From Sordariomycetes sp. S80-01Y (taxonomy: Eukaryota > Ascomycota > Sordariomycetes), in assembly GCA_037042185.1 (NCBI GenBank), contig JAXQJY010000027.1, forward strand, positions 2,480,001 to 2,544,000: DNA of 64,000 bases. Direction: 5' to 3'. Under the pieces are notes generated by a model. It had not been told where the DNA came from, made no database searches, and worked only from the letters and a program-made list of their open reading frames with translations. The translations under genes were made by a program, and so were the position numbers. This document shows positions 11,349 to 22,389 of the stretch, in pieces (within the stretch, counting starts at the first letter, position 1; the number at the start of each line of letters is the position of its first letter).

Positions 11349-12888
11349 GTTGGCGGGTCAGATGAGGCAGCGCGCCTCGCGTAGGTTCCTGATTATGTAG
11401 AGATGCAGTTGATGACTGAGTGAAGGTGAGCAGCCCTGGTCAGTGAAGGTGGTGAATGAAGCTTTGTCGAGCGCTGGACCCTGCAGTGGCCCCTCTGTAT
11501 GCGGCGGTGGGGGTCAATGCGGGACGACGACGGAGCTATCAGCGGGAGGGCGGCCCAGACGTCTCGGTACTGCGGTACGTATCAATCCAGTCGGTGACGA
11601 GAGGTGCAAATGAAGGAGGGAAAAAGGAAGCAGCAGGAGACAAGACGATATCTATTGATGACGATTACGAACTTTGATAGGAATGATGGAACCGTCACCC
11701 CCGCATTCTACGGTGCCCAGCGCCTGCGCCAGCGCCGGTGCCAGAGCGCCCTTAGCTAAAAGGCAAAAGATGCGACTCGCGTGAGGACCCCCTCGTGACT
11801 GGCGCTCGGGACAGGCTGACACACGACAACGGCAGCCTGAGCTGATGATGCGGATGCTGATGCTGACTTTGCCATTTCGCCCTCCCGTCCATCACGGGAC
11901 TCGTCTGTACTTTTGGTAGCGCCCACCTCGTCGTCGTATCACCGCGCGCGCCCAGTCGCCGATCTTGTCTGGCATCGTCATCTTGGATCTGATCTGACGG
12001 CCGTCTCCGACAAGCACATGAGCTTTTCGGACCGCATTGGGGCGATGCGGCTGTGCTGCGTCGACGCCGAACCCTCGTGATGGTCCGAGGAGGAAGATGA
12101 GAACCGGGCTGGGGAACTAAGAGGCTGGCTGCGAAAGGCCGTGGCGCGAGCTTGTTTACGGATGAGCGACAGTTGAGATCTTCCGCGTCGCTGGCGAGGA
12201 ATCGGCCTGAGGATGGAACCTTACCCTGAGAGCTGAGGGCAGCACGGTTCTTAGAGCACGACTCACCATGCCATCGATGAAAACGGTCCAAGCCCGAGGC
12301 TGGTGTTCACGCAGCGCGCCTCAACCTCTGCTGAGATATCCATCAGGGTATACATGCAATTTCAACCATGTTTTCGCATCGGTTGCCCACAGCATACGCT
12401 TGGTCTACGACCTGCCTCGCTCATCGGAGGACCAATGACCCTCCAGTCTCGCAAGTCGACGCTTCGGGGATGCACCGCCGTTGTCATCTCCTCATTCCAC
12501 TTCTGTTACGTCCTCGCCAGAGACTGTTTCGCTCAGCGTTTCATCCCACGAGTCTCGATGGCGCGCCCCCCCGGCTCGGCCCCGGACCCTCCGCCTCCGA
12601 AGACTCGGCCGCTTCGCGCCGTGTATATTAACAACACCGCCAATCATGGCCAGGCCTCGACATTGAAGCCCCGGATCGGGGCAGCCCCAATGCACAGCAG
12701 GCTCTTGGCGGGCCGAGTCTGCATCTTGGACCGCACGGGTCATCGGCATGCTGCCTCCCAGCGTGGACGGTCATGATGATATGGCTTCTGTTCATTCGTC
12801 CGAGGGTGCCTTCGGGGTGGCATCTCCATGGGGTTTCATATGGCATACCGGCATGGTGGCCGTGCTCCTGAAGGGGCGTGAGTTTCTG
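11349..12888. other. Intergenic region, no gene recognised
   Basis: About 1.5 kb between the divergent DP1 and LPMO genes. Open frames here (for example 11752-12291 minus and 12303-12776 plus) are arginine/serine/proline-rich with no domain and look like chance frames in GC-rich DNA. It probably holds the regulated promoter of the LPMO gene. Confidence 0.5.
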
Positions 12889-12894
12889 TATAAG
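12889..12894 (+). promoter_or_regulatory. TATA box of the AA9 gene
   Basis: TATAAG lies 113 bp upstream of the LPMO start codon, with a pyrimidine-rich leader after it. Position and sequence fit a core promoter of an inducible secreted-enzyme gene; inferred from spacing only. Confidence 0.45.
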
Positions 12895-13001
12895 AAGCTG
12901 AGGACCGCCGATCAGAGAAGTCTTGATCATCCTCGTATCTTCCCCTTCTTGTACATACCTCAACCCGAGCTGTATACACCACCCCCATCCAGCCCATCAT
13001 C

Positions 13002-13784
13002 ATGAAGTACTCCTTCTCCCTCCTCGCCGCCGTCGCGGCCAAGCAGGCCTACTCCCACGCCACCTTCCAGCAGCTCTGGATCAACGGCGACGACCAGGGC
13101 ACCACCTGCGCCCGCCTCCCAGCGTCCAACTCCCCCGTCACGGACGTCTCCTCCAACGCCATCCGATGCAACGCCTCCCCCTCCCCGGCCCAGGGCACCT
13201 GCGGCGTCTCGGCGGGCGACGTCGTCACCGTCGAGATGCACCAGCAGCCCAACGACCGCAACTGCGCCAACGAGGCCATCGGCGGCGCCCACTACGGCCC
13301 CGTCATGGTCTACCTCAGCAAGGTTGAGGACGCGGCCAGCGCCGACGGCAGCGCGGGCTGGTACAAGATCTACGAGGACGGCTGGAAGAAGAACCCTGCC
13401 GGCGGCTCGGGCAGCGACGACTTCTGGGGCAACAAGGACATGAACAACTGCTGCGGCCTCGTCGACGTCCCCATCCCGGACAACACGCCCCCCGGCGACT
13501 ACCTCCTGAGGGCCGAGACCATTGCGTTGCACGCCGCTGGAGGCAGCAACGGCGCTCAGTTCTACATCACTTGCTACCAGCTCACCATTGACGGCAGCGG
13601 GAGCGCCAGCCCGGCGACCGTCTCGTTCCCCGGTGCTTACTCGGCTAGCGACCCTGGCATCCTCGTAAACATCTACACCAACATGGACAACTACGTTGTT
13701 CCCGGCCCAGACGTCATCGCAGCCGGCACGACGAAGGAGGCTGGGTCCGACTGCACCGGATGCGAGGCCACTTGCGCTTCGTAA
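13002..13784 (+). CDS. AA9 lytic polysaccharide monooxygenase (formerly GH61), secreted
   Basis: Copper enzyme that oxidatively cleaves cellulose or related beta-glucans outside the cell. Single exon, 260 residues. A signal peptide (MKYSFSLLAAVAAKQAYS) is cut before His19, which becomes the N-terminal histidine of the copper histidine brace. The second brace histidine is His97 in GGAHYGPVMVYL. The second-shell and axial residues are also present: His177, Gln186 and Tyr188 in HAAGGSNGAQFYITCYQL. The core ends near residue 235; the short tail has three cysteines (CTGCEATC) and there is no CBM1 or linker, so it is a catalytic-domain-only enzyme. Third codon positions are strongly C-rich, suggesting high expression. 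Regioselectivity cannot be told from sequence. It converges on the methyltransferase gene. Confidence 0.95.
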   Translation: MKYSFSLLAAVAAKQAYSHATFQQLWINGDDQGTTCARLPASNSPVTDVSSNAIRCNASPSPAQGTCGVSAGDVVTVEMHQQPNDRNCANEAIGGAHYGPVMVYLSKVEDAASADGSAGWYKIYEDGWKKNPAGGSGSDDFWGNKDMNNCCGLVDVPIPDNTPPGDYLLRAETIALHAAGGSNGAQFYITCYQLTIDGSGSASPATVSFPGAYSASDPGILVNIYTNMDNYVVPGPDVIAAGTTKEAGSDCTGCEATCAS

Positions 13785-14317
13785 ACCGGCAAAGATCGAA
13801 GCCGGAACTCTGTGTATATAGCATAAGTGAATCTGATTGTAGCTTCTTCAACCGTGCTCTGGATGCTTCGTGGTTGTCTGGTGACCCGTACACCACCATA
13901 AGTCTGAACCGCTCTCACTTCACGCTTCAATGAGAACGAAGGAAAATGCGCAAGTCTCGAAGCCGTCAAGTGTATTCGGCTACTGTTTGCTCGCTGTCTG
14001 AGCAACTCAGCTCAGCGAAATCCTATCTGTCCTTGCGGGACACAGCATGGTAATGGGGGACAAACATATAATCGTCCAGAGCCCCCCGCTGAAAGAGGCT
14101 TGATAGCCCCCGTAGTTCTATCCCACCCAAATTCATCAGTCATGATATCCGAACACCGTAAGCCAAATACTCCAGAATACCCTCCCGACCCAGACTTGCC
14201 CAAAAGAAAAACGTGAAACCCCTCAGCTCACCCTGCCGAGTGAGACAGCCCAACAGACGATCCAAGCCAAAAGTGCGTCGGTGACTACAGAAGTCAGACC
14301 TCGACCGAAGCAACCCA

Positions 14318-15772
14318 CTACGATGGGTTCATTGGCTTCTGCCCGTATATGCTCTTGAAGGGAAAATAGGAGTGGAATACGGGTAGGCCGTTCTTCTCGC
14401 GCATCACATCCTTCCTCACGTCAACCAGGAACATCTCGATCTGGATCGGCGTCCAGCCCAGCCCATCGCGGAATGGCCTCCGCGCAAGTCCGTTGAGGCC
14501 GTACATGACCACATCTCGGAGGACGTGGCCGCATTCTTGGAGGCTTTTCTTCTTGGCCCACGGTCCCAAGGGGCACTTGAAATTCTTTGATCGAATGTTT
14601 TTGAAGCCAGCTTCCTTTAGCTCACCCTCAGCTTTGAGGATGCCGTTCATCTCAGACCCTAAGTTCGTCATGCCTTGGCCAAGGTAGTTGCAGAAATCGC
14701 GCCAGGCGTATGGCCCGTCGCAGGAGCTGTCGTCGCAGGCGGCTGTGTAGTGGAACTCCTGAAGCTCGAACCAGCCCCCAGGCTTCAAATGTCTGAGACG
14801 CGCATTGTAAGTATGCGAAATGGGAGAAGGAAATCAGAGCAGCTCACTTGTATACCCGCTCCCAGACATCTGGTCGGTCTTTCATTGAATGTAAGCAGTG
14901 GCGCATGTGGATGAAGTCGAATTTGTTCTCGGGATATGTCCAACCCGCCTCGTGCTCGATGTCGTCGACGACAAAGGACACATTTTCTGGCACCCAGTCA
15001 GGTTGAATTGGCGAAAGATCCAAGCCGTGAAACTGTGTTCTCTCGAATCGATCAGATACTAATGTGCGGTCAGCCCTTGTCCCACCTTGACAAATTCGCA
15101 GCTGAACCCGACAATCCGGTTCACGACGAGGGGTTTGGTTCACGGCCACCGAGACGTGGGGGCGGAAACCGAGACAAAAGATCATCACGTACATTCAATG
15201 CACCATTTCCCTGTGCCAGTACCTGGTTCACCGACATTAGCCACTTTCTTCGGCCACGGTCCGCTCGACTCACCAAGATCCAACACTTCAGCCCCGCGCT
15301 CAAGGACCCGGTGTACCGGCGCAAAGAAATACTCATCGTTGCACAAATACACGGTGAGGTCATGCTTGAGGTCGTCACGGTGCTGCTCGGTTTCGTCGTT
15401 GGGAAAGCAGTACTTTCCAGCATGGTAGGCATGATATCGCAGCCCACCATCCACGATATGCTGCCGAATGCTCTCGGTCAAGCTTTTCGTGTCGTCGTCA
15501 TTGTCGGTGGCAAACTCGCCCTTCTCTATGCTCTGAATGACAGCAGCGTCGGTCGACGTGCCCACGGCAATTGCAGACCCGCTGGTCGAAGAGGGCGAAG
15601 GCGGACCAACACGGTGCTGAACAGAGCTGGAGTCGTCCCCCATCGCTGCGCCCTCGTCGTGCTTGAGATGAGGGTTGGTAGGGCGCAGTCCGTGAGTGAC
15701 AGCGGAGCTCTGGGGCCGTCGAGCTGGGTTCGAGGCTGGGGAGGCTAGGGTTGAATCTGGAGGCGAATCCAT
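14318..15772 (-). CDS. SAM-dependent methyltransferase, LaeA/TAM-domain type
   Basis: Four exons, 15772-15274, 15222-15193 (only 30 bp), 15058-14848 and 14792-14318, give 404 residues with phases closing exactly. The N-terminal about 75 residues are Ser/Pro-rich and disordered. The Rossmann methyltransferase domain follows: YHAYHAGKYCFPNDETEQ, the SAM-binding LDLGTGTGKW at about 164-173 (spanning exons 1-2), GLDLSPIQPDWVPENV, then DFIHMRHCLHSMKD and KHLKPGGWFELQE. This is the architecture of Aspergillus LaeA and the many related fungal TAM methyltransferases. LaeA controls secondary metabolism, but most paralogues are uncharacterised, so function is left open. The 134-bp intron between exons 2 and 3 is longer than others in the window. 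Confidence 0.88.
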
Positions 15773-15943
15773 GGGGATGGCGAGTCTTGGAGGGGCAAAG
15801 CCGAATATATGGGATGGTTTCCTCCGTACTCCGTGCGAAGGACCGAAAGGTATCGTGGGCCACGGGTGGATCTAGATCAACGACGGTGCTTGTGCTAAAC
15901 CCGGCGGTAGCGGTGCTAGGGTGGTTTGGGGCTTGTCGTGCTT

Positions 15944-15970
15944 GCTAATGCTAATGCTAGTGCTAATGCT
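15944..15970. repeat. GCTAAT hexamer repeat
   Basis: Four to five imperfect copies of GCTAAT/GCTAGT in tandem, a small minisatellite in non-coding DNA 5' of the methyltransferase gene. Confidence 0.8.
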
Positions 15971-16463
15971 CATCGGTGGCACCACTGGGGGGGGCTCGGC
16001 GGGCAAATGCTACCTCGCACCTCGCACTTTGCAGGCAGCGCTGTGCAGCCGAGAGGAAGAAGCCAGGGTTGTACTTGGTGGGCGGAACTGATGGTTGACG
16101 GATATTTCGCAAGCTTTCACGAAAGAAGAGAGGTCAGGGCAGCTCAGGCCCCGGGTGCAGGCATTTGGGACCAAGATCCAGGAGGCAGCGGGCCGGTGCG
16201 GGTTTCGAGGGCGTTGCTTGCCTCGCCAGTGGTCGAAGAGGAATTGCAGATGCCAGTGGCCGTTTCCGGATTCCCGGGTCCAGGGTTTCCCGGCGGCGTG
16301 GTTCAAGGAGTTGTGTCGAGGTTGGTTGAGAGGTTGCGAGATGAGGTGAGGCGAGTGGCCCGACAGAATTTTCCTGCCTTGCTTCTGCCTGCCACTGCAT
16401 TGGGACTGGCACTGGCATCGAACAGCGCTGATCAGGAGAATTTGAAGGCGCAACCAGGATGGT

Positions 16464-16499
16464 GGCTCTGGCTCTGGCTCTGGCCCTGGCTCTGGCTCC
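16464..16499. repeat. GGCTCT hexamer repeat
   Basis: Six tandem hexamers GGCTCT with one GGCCCT variant. It keeps a frame open on both strands, which explains the long biased open frames here; no gene is implied. Confidence 0.85.
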
Positions 16500-19346
16500 T
16501 TCTCAGTCGGCTCCCGGTCGTCTGCAGCTGTCCTGCAGGTGCCCACTGGGTGGGTGTCCACTGGCAACTAACTGGCAGCGTTCAGTGTTCAGTTCCCCTC
16601 ACTTCCAGTCCCGGTCAACCCAAGTTGGGCTTAGTTCGGGCTGCTAAGAGTGGCTCCCGGGTCCAACTGCGGGCTGACCCTGCCCTCTGTCTCAGCGCCG
16701 CACTCCGTACCGCCATGTCGGCTCACTAAACCATAATTCATCATGACTTGTTCGCTGGAGCTGCACTCCGCTGCCACTGACACTGCACTGAGTGGCGCGC
16801 GTGCCCACTCTGAGCGCTGAGTCCGGCGCCGCAAGTCTCAAAGTGGAGCTGACGTCACGCCCACTGGCTGGCCGCTGAGTCGCTCCCGTCCCGTGTGCTT
16901 CGTGTCGATTTGAAGTTCCATGTCCAAGCTGTGGTCTGTGGTCACGTCGACAGTTCCGTCCAGCCCGGCTCTTCTTCCATTTCAGGTCTCCCCAGCATTC
17001 CAGCGTGCAAGCCACGTTGACCTCGAGCGAAAGCTTAGCGCCCAGAAGCGCCGGTCACCTTACCTGACGAATAGAGACACGTTTTGGCAGCCTGGACTTG
17101 ACCCCTGGAGTCGCCTTGAGTCGTCGCGAGAACGCACCTGTGCAACCCCCTAATGCAGGCGAAGTGGGCAGCTGCCGTCTCTGCTCAGGGCGGACGCCGC
17201 TTGCAGAAAGGAGGGGCTCAACAGACGAGATCGACGAGACGGGACTTTCCATTGATTAGGGTCGAAGGGAAACGTCCTTCGACAGACCCGTGAACAAGAT
17301 TCACTGGTTCATCCGGAAGGAATGATCTTGCCTGGTCCAGAGCCGGTCCAGCAAGCCACCGACCTTACGAACTACGACGTACCTCAGGTAGCGACAATGT
17401 CGATTCTGTGTACTAACCACGGCATATAGCAATTCGTACACAGCTACCTAACCTACCTTACCTTCCTCGCGCAGTCTGCTTCGACCCAGGCCTGCGTCAC
17501 CCCGACACCATCCTGAGCCTTTCCCCTTCTCTCTCACGAACCCCTGGACCTCCGAGACGACGCGTGCGCAGCATCGCAAGACACCGAAGTTCGTGGGTGG
17601 GGTTTTCAGAGCCAGCTCATCACCTGCTTGCATGCTGCCTGCGTGATGAGAGTATGTCACTTTAGTTCGTTCCATCGGACCCTTGCAAAGATGCTGTCAA
17701 GGCGAGCCAAGCGATGCGACTTCGAGCTGCAACCGCACTGTCGGTAAATTGTCTCAATTGGCCGCACAACACCTGACCTTCTCGCCTCCAACCATCTCTA
17801 TAATTGGTTTCAATCCTCAGCGACACCCGTGTTGGACGCGTCCACATGCATTGCGTGCTGCGAGCGGTGGGTTACACCTCACAGCCCGCCACGCCAAACC
17901 ACGACACCAAGCAGAAGCCGGTTCTGCCGCCACAGCGGAACCGGCACGGTGTTAAGCCCAGCAGCGCCGACGGCCTGGAACGCTACTGTACCTATGTAGG
18001 AGTGTGAGAGGAAGACCCTCCACGTTGTCAAAACGGTTATGCGCGATGCCAGAGGTGAGAAACTCCCACATGAGACACTGGACGGCGCCGACAATAATCT
18101 GACCTTGCATGGTGAGCCCAATAATGGGGTCACATTGCATGCGCAGCTTTCCACAAACCACCCTGTCAGTCAAGCGACAATCCTGGGACAAGATGAACGG
18201 GCGGATGAGCCCACTACCCTTGGTATCGAGGCAAACAATCCAGAGAGGTCCGCTGGCGTCCCACAAGCGTGGTACAGCTGGACAATGGCGCCGTTAGGGC
18301 TGGCCCAAGCGGCTGGGTTCGGAACCAACCTGGCGGCTCTTCCTGTCGGTTCCAGCCCCTCGGTACTCTCTCCTAACGGCCGGCCACCAGCCAACCACAA
18401 TAGACCTGGGGACCTTTTGACAGCGCACCAACACCCAATATTCCGTTGCGCAAAGGGATCCTTTGAGTGCGGGCGCTTGTCTTGGATTCACAGAGGTGCA
18501 GCCTTCACACCACCACCACTTGGGCATACCAGCGAAGAAGCACCAGCTCAAGTTCAATTTGCTCACATCTCACCTAGACACCTATACACCTGAACATGAG
18601 CCTGTTAATCTCGGCTCTTCCAACGTGAATCCGAACAAGCGGTCAGCAAGCGTCGGCTGACTCTCGGATACGTTGCATTGCCAGCCGCCTACCTGCAGTA
18701 GCTCCTGCGGCAGTGTTGACTCCCCGTCCTGAGCTTCCGAGATTACGTCTCTGGGCTTGCCGGCGAGCTAGCTCCTTAGCGTGGGACCATAGATAGTTTT
18801 TACTGCGGGACATATTATGCTCGCAAAAAGGGTATGTCTTTTCTCCTTCAAGCAGGCAAGGATGTCATGATGTACTGAAGCTGTTACAGGGCGCTGTCAG
18901 ACCTGACTAGGAGTTGCGACATTAGCCTCCGCGAGGTCCGCACCTAGTTTTGTTAGAGATACCCTGCTTGTCAACAGATCGGGTCTGAGGCAACCAGCCG
19001 CAGCTGAAAGCAAGCAACTGGTGGTAACACCTGGGGTTACGCTGACAAATTGTGAGTTGGTCTGAAGCCCCTGGACCTTAGATGGCTTTGAGATCTCCGG
19101 GTCATTGCACTTATCAAGTGTTTAAGCAAGTCACTAGTCACACTGCGAAGAGGATATGGTTGTGAAAGCAAAGTCAAATCAATTAATGCCTGGGCAAGTC
19201 TACCCTGCTCAGGAAAGTTCCCGAAGGAGCAGTTGTCTTCCTCTCCTGTGTGCACTAACAACCTACTCCTCAACGAAGCCACATGGATATACTTGTGGAC
19301 GAAGCAGAATCCAAACACCTATCACCGCCTAACCCTCGACGATCCC

Positions 19347-20613
19347 TTACAGGAAGAAGGCGAGACCGGCAACGGCGCCCATGCCGAGAGCGGGGAGAGC
19401 CTTGCCAGCGCCGCCGACGGGAACCTCAGGACCAACGGGGGTGGTCACGGGAGGGACAGGGCCGCCAGTGGGAGCAGGGCACTCGGGACCCTCGCAAGGA
19501 ATGGGGACGGGCAGGGGAGCGGGAGGAGTAGGGCAGTCGACATCGCAAGGAGGGACGGGGTTGCACTCCTCACCCTCGCAGATGATCTCCTCGAAGCAGT
19601 CATCACCCTCGCACTGCTCGTGGCCGCACTCATCACCGTGGCAGACCCAGTTCTTGTTGCACTCGTCGCCGTAGCACTTCTCGTTGATGCAGTGGTCACC
19701 GTAGCAGACAACCTTCTTGTGGCACTCGTCGCCCTCGCAGATGGGGTAGTGGCAGTCATCACCCTCGCACTTGACGAGCTTGTTGTGGTGCTTGTCGTTG
19801 TTGGGGCACTCCTCGGGGTAGCAGAAGTCGTCCTGGCAGATGACACGGTGCTGGACGCACTTGTCCTCGTGGCAGGGGGTCTGGGGAGCGCACCAGTCAC
19901 CGTAGCAGATGATGACCTTCTCGTCCCAAATGGGGGTGGCACCAGGGCAGTAGGTGGTGGTGATGGTGGTGGCGGTGGGCTGACCGATGGGGCAGTCAGG
20001 GACATCATCGGGGCAAGCAGTGACGGTACCGGTGCTGGTGATGGTCTCGGTGATGGTCTGGGTAGCAGAGCCGGCTCCAGAGGTGACGTCGCCATCGGCA
20101 ACGCGGATGTAGACGGTCAGGAGAACGGAGAGAGGGACAGACTGGCGACGGGCCAGGGCGAGGTTGCCGGCAAGGCCACCGCAGAACTCGTTGTCGTTTC
20201 CAGGGCAGGTGGTGCCGCAGAGAGAGTTGGCAACACGCTGGGTGTCATCGCCGTCGATGGTCTCACCGCAGTAGCAGTCACTGCATGATCAGCAATGCTC
20301 GTCAGGATGAATCGGTGGTTACTCACGTGTTGTAGACACCGAAGAAGCGGGAAGGGCAGCTGGCGGCGCAGAGGCCGAGGCTCATGTTCTCGTCGGAGGC
20401 CATGAGGCTGAAGGTGGGGAAGCCCTCGGTGGAGGAGACGCAGCCGTAGAACTGGAAGTCTCCGAGGCTGCTTGGGAAGCCAGAGCCGCCATCGCCGGGC
20501 CCAGGGGTGGGAGTAGGCGACGCCGTGGGGCGCGAGGACCAGGAGAAGGTGCTGTTCTGCTGAGCAAAGGCAACGTTGCCCAGGCCAAGGGCGAGAAGGG
20601 GAGTGAAGCGCAT
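19347..20613 (-). CDS. Secreted WSC-domain protein with a C-x4-C repeat ladder and probable GPI anchor
   Basis: Two exons, 20613-20327 and 20280-19347, give 406 residues. Residues 1-18 are a signal peptide ending AFA/QQ. A Pro/Thr/Ser spacer precedes a WSC domain (about 53-140) with its typical cysteines: FYGCVS, LCAASCPSRFFGVYNTDCYC, SLCGTTCPGNDNEFCGG. WSC domains bind carbohydrate in wall sensors and wall-modifying proteins. A Thr-rich stretch (TQTITETITSTGTVT) follows. From about 221 to 363 the protein is a run of roughly a dozen C-x4-C units, many of the form CxGDxC (CYGDWC, CEGDDC, CEGDEC, CYGDHC, CHGDEC), rich in Asp/Glu/His. A Pro/Val-rich stalk and hydrophobic end (ALPALGMGAVAGLAFFL) suggest a GPI anchor. 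No kinase or long transmembrane sensor segment is present. The repeat array is not a family I can name. Confidence 0.85.
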
Positions 20614-20771
20614 GATTGCTGATTTTCTTGATAAAGAGTGACTAGGTTGGAAAGACCGGACGAGAAGGAAGGCTCTCGGAGAACGAAGCGAGTGACTCGA
20701 GGCTGAGGCTGCTGTTGGTTAGTGTGCTGAGGAGGGAAGAAAGAGAAGGATGGAGGTGAGTTTCCCCTTGC

Positions 20772-20777
20772 TTTATA
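20772..20777 (-). promoter_or_regulatory. TATA box of the WSC gene
   Basis: Consensus TATAAA on the minus strand, about 160 bp upstream of the start codon, followed by a purine/pyrimidine-biased leader. Together with strong codon bias this suggests high expression. Confidence 0.5.
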
Positions 20778-22389
20778 CCTGTTCAAAGACATGCTGAGAC
20801 GCGTTTTGCTGATCTGCTCCGTTTGTTTTGGCTCGCAGCGCTGTTGGCGGCGACATGGTGGGCGAAGAATGCGAGGACGGCTGGACATTGTCGTGGTTTG
20901 GTGCAGGGCCAGCCTGTGCGGCGAGACACTGGGCTTGGTGAAGAATGCTCCCCCTGGTGTTGGCAAGCGTCGACTGGATGGGCAATGTCTCAGGCAACCT
21001 CCGCGGCCAGTTGTGGGGAGCAGCCATCTCGGTCGAAACACGACAGCAATCACATCGAATTGGCCTCGGTATGGCCGTTTGACCCGTGCTCCCCAATCTC
21101 AGAGGATTCCAGACGTTGGCTGCGATCCCCTTCCCCCAGCGCCGGCCCTCGCCGACCGCTGCGGGAGGCTCAAGCTCGACTGAGGCTGGCCCAAGGGAGG
21201 TTTTGGTCCTGTGATATCTCGATGACGTCTGGTATCGCTGTTGAGCTGCATGTTGCCCAGTGACACTGAGTGTGTTGACCTCGAGTGAGGTTGACGATGC
21301 GGAGCTGCCAGACAAAACAAATCTCCGGTCGCTGGATGAGAATGGTCTTTGAATCGAGGCATCATCGTTCTATCAATATCGGTATCCAACATTGTCTGTT
21401 CATTTTGATGGGCCGCAAAAGCCTCGATCCCCTCAATTGACGCCGGCTCAAAATCGTGACTTGCTTGACGGCTATCAGTCTGCCTGCCGAAGTGCAAAAG
21501 GGGTTGTCATCTGTTTGGCTTCAGTTTGGCGCTACCCTGCACCAGCTCAACTCACACTAGTTGTTATCTGTTGCTCCTATCGTTTGTAGCGAATAGCTTC
21601 GAATGTTTTTTTTTTTCAAGCACTGGAACTTTATTCTTAGATGTCCTTCAAATGAACAATGTCGCTGGCGTTGGAGATTGAATGCTTCGCATTGTCCGAC
21701 TTTGATGGCGTGGTCTTAACCGTTGACCACAAAACATGATTCTCAACATGCCGTTGCTTCATAACTCTCACAATCTGCACCTACCCTAGCCCCATTGAAC
21801 CTCATTTACACAATGCAAACATTACGGAAATTATATCCAGATAGATTCAACTTCAGAATTGCTATGGTCTTGAGCCCGGCTTCAAGCTTGTCCGTCTCTC
21901 ACTTACACGGCACTTACACGGCCCTCGCCAAACAGGACCTCGGAGTTGACAATGTTGGGCCAATGAAAAATTGAGCTTTGAACTCAAAGAAGCTCCAAGC
22001 CAAGCTTGATCTGATGGACCAATCAAAAAAATCACAGCCCCGAGGAATTCGTTCCCATGTTGCATGCAAGCTTGCGGGCACGGCTCGGAGCCTCGGCCAG
22101 AGTGAAGAATTGGATATTCCAAAGCCAGGACTCTTCGAGGTGGAACCTCATATCGCCCGAGATTCCGATGTCCGTGGAATGTTTCGCGTCGAAAGTGTGT
22201 TTTGACCGCCCAGAGGGACGCTGCACCGGAATGAGATCTGAGACACGCCCACAGTCCGCGGCTCGCCGGGGAGAAACTGAATCGTGAAATAAGATTTGCG
22301 GGACCGTGCATCAAAATCAAGCGGCGCCCTGATTATTACTCGCCAATGGTTAAAGAGCAAACGCAGACCCAGGGGTATGAAGAACTGCA
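20778..22389. other. Intergenic region, no gene recognised
   Basis: 1.6 kb between two minus-strand genes. Open frames on both strands lack domains. An 11-base T run lies at 21606-21616 and the part from about 21590 to 21850 is relatively AT-rich. The right end should hold the 3' untranslated region of the dioxygenase gene. Confidence 0.45.

Larger units (their letters stand above)
15773..19346. other. Long intergenic region with short repeats, no gene recognised
   Basis: 3.6 kb without a recognisable coding region on either strand. The longest frames (15926-16729 plus, 16010-16567 minus, 18039-18593 plus) are compositionally biased and have no domain or consistent splice signals. Two small tandem repeats are listed separately. 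Confidence 0.5.

Noticed and set aside
15926-16729. Leucine/tryptophan-rich 267-codon frame resembling a membrane protein
   Set aside because: The apparent hydrophobic segment is the GGCTCT repeat translated; frames are open on both strands for the same reason.
19233-20288. 351-codon plus-strand frame rich in Val/Ala/Asp
   Set aside because: Shadow of the Cys-rich repeat array; its pattern comes from the complement of TGC-GAG-GGT-type codons. It also has no ATG-based domain.
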